Below, piece by piece: positions 5,210 to 8,493 of a stretch of 8,493 nucleotides of DNA. Origin of the DNA: Bacillota bacterium (GTDB lineage: Bacteria > Bacillota > Clostridia > Christensenellales > SZUA-584); NCBI GenBank assembly GCA_023436525.1, contig JAEZIW010000224.1:1-8493 (forward strand), read 5' to 3'. Below the pieces are notes generated by a model. That model was not told where the DNA came from. It was given only the letters and a program-made list of their open reading frames with translations, and ran no database searches. Numbering within the stretch: position 1 is the first letter of the stretch; the number at the start of each line of letters is the position of its first letter. The position numbers were made by a program, and so were the translations under genes.

Positions 5210-6310
5210 ATGAAAAAATTAAGATACGGGCACATGGTGCATGTGCCCCTTTCTGTCGCAAAACCCCGCTGCATCAAGCGGCACCAACCGTTGTTTGTAT
5301 TCAAAGCCGTGCTGATCGTGGCCATACTGACTGGCCTTGTATTGTCGGCGGTGCTGATGCTGCAAATGAACACGTCTCAGGACGCCGTTGCGCTTGGTTC
5401 GTCCGCGCTGCCGGATAATAATCGCATTGACGCGTCGGGCGCAGAGAGCGCCTTTGAAGACAGCATTATCGACCCGCGGCTGATACTCGGCACCGAGCTG
5501 CCCGTGATATACGGGCTGGATCTTGATGAGGTGGAAACCGGCGAGACTGAGCACGAGGAACAGCCGCCGCAGCAGGGCACGGACATATATTTCGATGTGC
5601 TGCCCGACGATATCAAAATGGAGATTCTGGACTTCGCGAACGACGCGCCCAAGGATTTTCATATCGGCACGCCGGGGCCTCAGGTGCTCATTTATCACAC
5701 GCACACACTGGAAGCGTACCGTCAGATAGAAGGGCAGGAATACGTGGAGGCGGGTGCATGGCGCACGAAAGACTTTGACAGCTCGGTGGTGGCTGTGGGC
5801 GAGGTGCTGAAAGCGCAGCTGGAATCTTACGGTTATACGGTGCTGCACGACACGACAAACCATGAGCCGCCGTCGCTGAAAACCGCGTACTCGCGCTCGC
5901 TCGAGACCATGGAGAGATATGCAAAGGAATACCCGACACTGAGGCTGTTTATCGATTTGCATCGCGATGCGTATAACGACGTGGAGGCGGGCAAAAAGGA
6001 TTTTGTGACGGTGGACGGCAACGAATGCGCGCGCATGATGTTTGTGGTGGGCACGGGTGAAAAGTACAGCATTAAGCCCAACTACGAATCGAACTACAAG
6101 CTTGCGCTGGCGGTGACCAACGAACTGGAGAGCATCTGCAAGGGGTTTACGCGCCCGATTCGCGTGAAGACGGGGCGGTATAACCAGCAGGTGTCGGATA
6201 TGTGCTTGCTGATTGAGGTGGGGCATAACGCGAACGCGCTGGAGCAGGCGAAAAACGCCGCGAAGTACGCGGCGCAGGCGATCAGCAAGGTGGTGGCGAT
6301 AGGGGAGTGA
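5210..6310 (+). CDS. spoIIP: SpoIIP-type stage II sporulation hydrolase, copy 2
   Basis: This paralogue of the preceding gene has 366 residues and the same predicted role, cleaving septal peptidoglycan during engulfment. It has a basic tail, one membrane segment (28-51), a long acidic linker, and the catalytic domain. HTHTLEAY is at 163-170, DLHRDA at 249-254, FVVG at 278-281, RYNQ at 323-326 and LLIEVGHN at 333-340. NRIDASG lies at 71-77 in both copies, but the following linker is longer here: about 39 extra residues rich in Glu, Asp, Gln and Pro lie between there and the catalytic domain. This copy keeps the family-consensus residues that copy 1 has lost, so it is the better candidate for the standard SpoIIP. 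The ATG at 5210 aligns with the copy 1 start; an adjacent ATG at 5207 adds one Met, and a frame extension to 5168 lies upstream of the ribosome binding site (GAGGAG 5195-5200) and is unlikely. The gene ends 14 bases before a convergent gene. Confidence 0.93.
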   Translation: MKKLRYGHMVHVPLSVAKPRCIKRHQPLFVFKAVLIVAILTGLVLSAVLMLQMNTSQDAVALGSSALPDNNRIDASGAESAFEDSIIDPRLILGTELPVIYGLDLDEVETGETEHEEQPPQQGTDIYFDVLPDDIKMEILDFANDAPKDFHIGTPGPQVLIYHTHTLEAYRQIEGQEYVEAGAWRTKDFDSSVVAVGEVLKAQLESYGYTVLHDTTNHEPPSLKTAYSRSLETMERYAKEYPTLRLFIDLHRDAYNDVEAGKKDFVTVDGNECARMMFVVGTGEKYSIKPNYESNYKLALAVTNELESICKGFTRPIRVKTGRYNQQVSDMCLLIEVGHNANALEQAKNAAKYAAQAISKVVAIGE

Positions 6311-6324
6311 GAAATGAAAGGCGA

Positions 6325-6756
6325 TTAAGTTTGAATGAACTCTATTATACCAATATTTATAATTCTCTCCTTAAAAAGTTCAACCAATTGATTAAAGTGA
6401 CTTTCATTATCCGAGACTAAATATACAAATATTTGGTCTCCCTCTTCGTCTATTTTTACATTTTCTATCGATAAAGCAAGCTTATCTTTTTCTTTTATAT
6501 GATTATCTCTATACAAAATAATATCGTTACATACTTCATCAAGATCGTATTTAACCTCAGACTTAATTTCAACAAGTCCATTTGCGTTTGGTATTTCTTG
6601 ATTATGGTCTTGCGCATACTTTTCAATTTGATCCGTATTTGTTATATCAAATTCTTCAGGAGTCTGATTTGGCGCGATAGAATGAATTGCTGTGTCTGCA
6701 CAAGCTGACGCTAATATCACGATTCCGATTAAATATAATAAAAACATTTTTTTCAT
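6325..6756 (-). CDS. Putative lipoprotein, unknown function
   Basis: This 143-residue protein begins MKKMFLLYLIGIVILASAC, a short type II signal peptide. Cys19 is the predicted lipidated residue; the lipobox is ASAC, slightly off the usual L-A/S-G/A-C. The mature part is acidic and hydrophilic with alternating strand and helix character and no motif I recognise. Anchoring to the outer face of the cytoplasmic membrane is expected. The ATG at 6756 has GGAG (complement of 6763-6766) 6 bases away. The gene is strikingly A+T-rich compared with the spoIIP genes it converges on and with the upstream YcxB-like gene, which suggests separate acquisition. It lies 62 bases downstream of that gene on the same strand, so it could be the tail of that transcript. 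I found no convincing promoter of its own. Confidence 0.75.
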   Translation of the reverse strand: MKKMFLLYLIGIVILASACADTAIHSIAPNQTPEEFDITNTDQIEKYAQDHNQEIPNANGLVEIKSEVKYDLDEVCNDIILYRDNHIKEKDKLALSIENVKIDEEGDQIFVYLVSDNESHFNQLVELFKERIINIGIIEFIQT

Positions 6757-6818
6757 ATATTTCTCCGAAAAATTTATAATGAGCAGCCATTTTAGGCTGA
6801 GTGGATTACGAATTTGTT

Positions 6819-7316
6819 CTATCTTGTCAATAGCCGCACTTTGCCTGGGTTGGCTTCTTTCATTAAAGCCAGCACCTGTGAAAGCTCATCCGCACTGAGC
6901 TGCCGCTTAGGCAGCATAACCGCATTTGTTTTGTAGATAAAGAACAAAAAAGCTGTTTTTGTTTCGATCAGCTTAAACATATCGCCCCAGGCAAGGGCCG
7001 TCTCGCCGAGCTTCCCCGTTGTGTGCACACCCGCTTCGTCAACCGTAACGGTCACAGCTCCATTGGCCTTGTTAAATGAGGCGAGCGCTTTTTTTGACTG
7101 TCTATTCAGATATAAGTAAAGGCCAAGCGTGAACACGGCGGCAAGAGTCACCGGAAAAATCATGCTTTGCAGCGTAAATTCATCGCTGATGAGATTGCCC
7201 GCGGCAAAAAGCAATATTGTAACAACCGGAACCAGAACAAAATGTTTTCTGTAAATCCGTGTGATGAACGCCATGAAATCGGATGCCTGCAAGTCGAGCG
7301 TTTTTTTGATTTCCAT
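6819..7316 (-). CDS. YcxB-like membrane protein
   Basis: This 165-residue protein has two adjacent membrane segments (about 27-44 and 52-70) followed by a cytoplasmic C-terminal domain. That domain shows the pattern of the YcxB-like family: a beta-rich segment (VTVTVDEAGVHTT), W110 in the AWGDM turn, an IETKTAFLFFI strand, and a LPKR motif (135-138) followed by an acidic helix. The family is widespread in Firmicutes; its function is not known to me. The ATG at 7316 is preceded by AAGGAG (complement of 7322-7327) with 5-base spacing. The 2-TM gene upstream on the same strand ends 58 bases before it, so the two are probably one operon. The domain assignment is from the recalled family pattern, not a search. 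Confidence 0.82.
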   Translation of the reverse strand: MEIKKTLDLQASDFMAFITRIYRKHFVLVPVVTILLFAAGNLISDEFTLQSMIFPVTLAAVFTLGLYLYLNRQSKKALASFNKANGAVTVTVDEAGVHTTGKLGETALAWGDMFKLIETKTAFLFFIYKTNAVMLPKRQLSADELSQVLALMKEANPGKVRLLTR

Positions 7317-7374
7317 GAAGACTCCTTAGATTCAGTCTGTGATGATCGCAAACGGGGGAACTGTTTTTTGATAG

Positions 7375-7632
7375 CTACTCTGCCTTCTCTGTTGGTTTTT
7401 CTTTAACCGGCTGAAAACGCGCCGTAGCAAACAATATAACAGAACTGATCAAACAGCCGATCGCCAACACCATATAACCGGTAAAATATGTGCCGTTCAT
7501 AACAAAACCGATAGTATCTCCATTATAATTCGAATTGCTACTTAAAGTGCCAAACCCGATAAACAAAAAAACAAAGAAAACGATGAGCAGAATAACCCCA
7601 AAGAAGTAACTGACCTTTTTACTTGTTTCCAT
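7375..7632 (-). CDS. Small two-TM membrane protein, unknown function
   Basis: This 85-residue protein has two strongly hydrophobic segments (about 7-28 and 50-70) joined by a polar Asn/Ser/Gly-rich loop (SSNSNYNGDT). Short charged ends flank them (METSKK and QPVKEKPTEKAE). The positive-inside rule suggests both ends are cytoplasmic. I do not recognise a family. The ATG at 7632 has GAGGAG (complement of 7641-7646) 8 bases away, and a good sigma-A promoter lies at 7675-7703. It is the first gene of a possible reverse-strand unit with the YcxB-like gene. The 58 bases between those two genes hold only the next ribosome binding site. Confidence 0.75.
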   Translation of the reverse strand: METSKKVSYFFGVILLIVFFVFLFIGFGTLSSNSNYNGDTIGFVMNGTYFTGYMVLAIGCLISSVILFATARFQPVKEKPTEKAE

Positions 7633-7674
7633 TTCGATAGCTCCTCAAAGTATTATGTCACATAAATTATCAAT

Positions 7675-7703
7675 ATTATACAGGTATTGGCGATTAATAT
7701 CAA
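7675..7703 (-). promoter_or_regulatory. Sigma-A promoter of the reverse-strand unit
   Basis: On the reverse strand TTGATA (complement of 7698-7703) and a perfect TATAAT (complement of 7675-7680) are separated by exactly 17 bases. Transcription would start near 7668, giving a leader of about 35 bases that contains the GAGGAG of the 2-TM gene. This is a strong vegetative promoter by sequence. Confidence 0.75.
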
Positions 7704-7720
7704 CATCGCGTAAAGTGCGG

Positions 7721-7750
7721 TTGAAAAAGGTGAGGGGTGTGGAGTATAAT
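7721..7750 (+). promoter_or_regulatory. Sigma-A promoter of murI
   Basis: TTGAAA (7721-7726) and a perfect TATAAT (7745-7750) are separated by 18 bases. The ATG of murI is 28 bases beyond the -10 box. The promoter is divergent from the one at 7675-7703, with only 17 bases between the two -35 boxes, so the two could interfere or share a regulator. Confidence 0.75.
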
Positions 7751-7757
7751 AACTCCA
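7740..7757. repeat. Inverted repeat centred on the murI -10 box
   Basis: TGGAGT (7740-7745) and ACTCCA (7752-7757) are perfect inverted repeats around ATAATA, so the dyad overlaps the TATAAT box. It could be an operator where a dimeric repressor would block RNA polymerase. With 6-bp arms, chance is a real alternative. Confidence 0.4.
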
Positions 7758-7778
7758 TCATTTCATTCGGGAGAAAAG

Positions 7779-8493
7779 ATGAACTGTAAACCGATTGGTT
7801 TCTTCGATTCAGGCGTGGGCGGAATCAGCGTCCTCAAAACAGCCTTCAATCTGATGCCAAACGAAAATTACATCTACTACGGCGATAACTTAAACGCGCC
7901 CTACGGCGAAAAATCCGAGGAACAGATTAGGGCGCTCTCTTTGGCTGCGGGCGAATTCTTATACAACAAGGGCGTGAAAGCCATCGTGATTGCCTGCAAC
8001 ACAGCCACCAGCACCTCGGTTTACGAAATGCGAGAGAAGTTCAACATTCCCGTTATCAGCATGGAGCCGGCCGTGAAGCCCGCGCTCAGCGAAGCAACAA
8101 TCGGGCGGATACTCGTTCTCGCCACGCCCGCCACCGTCTCGCAGGAGCGGTACCTGAGTCTGCTGAATAAGCTCAGCGCGGGAGACCGCGTGGTCAGCGT
8201 GGGGTGCAGCGGCCTCGTCGAGCTCATTGAGCAGGGGTGTACGGGTGAAAGCGACGTGCACGATTATTTACAGCAAACACTCGGCTTTCTGAAGGGTGAA
8301 AAAATATCTGCTGTGGTACTCGGCTGCACGCATTATGCGTTTGTGGAAAACACCATCAAATCATATATAGACGCGGCGTTTGATACCGACTGCCGCGTTT
8401 TCGACGGACGGCACGGCACCGTCAGGCATTTAAAACACGTGCTGGAAGAAAACAACCTTGAATGCGCAGATAAAAAAGAAGGCAGTGTTCAGT
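7779..8493 (+). CDS. murI: Glutamate racemase, 3' end beyond the window
   Basis: MurI interconverts L- and D-glutamate without a cofactor, supplying D-Glu for the peptidoglycan stem peptide. The frame is open from the ATG at 7779 to the window end: 238 complete codons, against a usual length of about 265. Family motifs are present in order: GFFDSGVGGISVL (7-19, with D10 and S11), APYGEKS (40-46), the first catalytic Cys in IACNTATS (C73), MEPAVKPA (95-102), and the second catalytic Cys with its His in LGCTHY (C183, H185). GGGAG at 7769-7773 lies 5 bases before the ATG, and a sigma-A promoter precedes it. About 25 residues are missing at the right edge. It is a cytoplasmic housekeeping enzyme, here alone and divergent from the membrane-protein unit. 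Confidence 0.95.
   Translation, partial: MNCKPIGFFDSGVGGISVLKTAFNLMPNENYIYYGDNLNAPYGEKSEEQIRALSLAAGEFLYNKGVKAIVIACNTATSTSVYEMREKFNIPVISMEPAVKPALSEATIGRILVLATPATVSQERYLSLLNKLSAGDRVVSVGCSGLVELIEQGCTGESDVHDYLQQTLGFLKGEKISAVVLGCTHYAFVENTIKSYIDAAFDTDCRVFDGRHGTVRHLKHVLEENNLECADKKEGSVQ

Noticed and set aside
5219..6226. A 335-codon reverse-strand open frame antisense to spoIIP copy 2
   Set aside because: It lies entirely within a convincing gene, encodes a His/Arg/Val-rich protein with no family features, and has no good ribosome binding site. It results from the G/C third-position bias of the sense gene.
6784..6799. Hairpin CAGCC/GGCTG downstream of the YcxB-like gene as a terminator
   Set aside because: The stem is only 5 bp, and on the reverse strand it is followed by CTCATTATAAATTTTT rather than an immediate T-run. 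Too weak to call.
6803..6830. TTGACA on the reverse strand (complement of 6825-6830) as promoter of the lipoprotein gene
   Set aside because: The -35 is perfect but the sequence 16 bases on (TAATCC) is a poor -10, and better A+T boxes nearby have no -35 at the right distance.

Overview
The window looks like chromosomal DNA of an endospore-forming, anaerobic-type Firmicute (Clostridia/Eubacteriales in the broad sense). The evidence is a spore germination protease gene (gpr) followed by two spoIIP-type engulfment hydrolase genes, strong AGGAGG-type ribosome binding sites, a TTG start, sigma-A-type promoters, and short dyad-rich intergenic repeats of a kind I associate with clostridial genomes. 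Most genes are of moderate-to-high GC and use C/G at third positions. A few patches are clearly A+T-rich: the zinc-ribbon gene with the gpr upstream region (about 2763-3180), and the lipoprotein gene (about 6325-6780). The taxonomic placement is inference; there is no rRNA or tRNA in the window.

Layout. Positions 1-250 hold degenerate inverted repeats and an intrinsic terminator of an upstream transcript. Positions 306-2357 hold a tight three-gene forward unit: a GNAT acetyltransferase, an ABC ATPase (10-base gap) and a membrane protein whose start overlaps the ATPase stop. The last two probably form an ABC-2-like exporter. Positions 2358-2762 are non-coding and filled with repeats: two 93%-identical copies of a roughly 118-bp element flank a segment with three other dyads. 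A small reverse-strand zinc-ribbon gene follows (2763-2963).

Positions 3201-6310 are the sporulation block: gpr, then two tandem spoIIP paralogues. The paralogues share not only the protein but also their 28-base leaders (23/28 identical) and similar sigma-E-like promoter spacing, so the duplication included the regulatory DNA. The upstream copy has lost several residues that the downstream copy retains. GPR cleaves small acid-soluble spore proteins at germination, whereas SpoIIP degrades septal peptidoglycan for engulfment, so the shared locus reflects conserved gpr-spoIIP synteny rather than one pathway step.

Positions 6325-7632 hold three reverse-strand genes: a 2-TM small protein, a YcxB-like membrane protein and an orphan lipoprotein. 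They could be one transcript from a good sigma-A promoter at 7675-7703. Divergent from it, a second sigma-A promoter (7721-7750) drives murI (glutamate racemase, D-glutamate for peptidoglycan), which runs off the window end. I see no CRISPR array, transposase, phage gene or recognisably new defence system. The most interesting material is the diverged tandem spoIIP pair, the very short GPR propeptide, and the repeat island.
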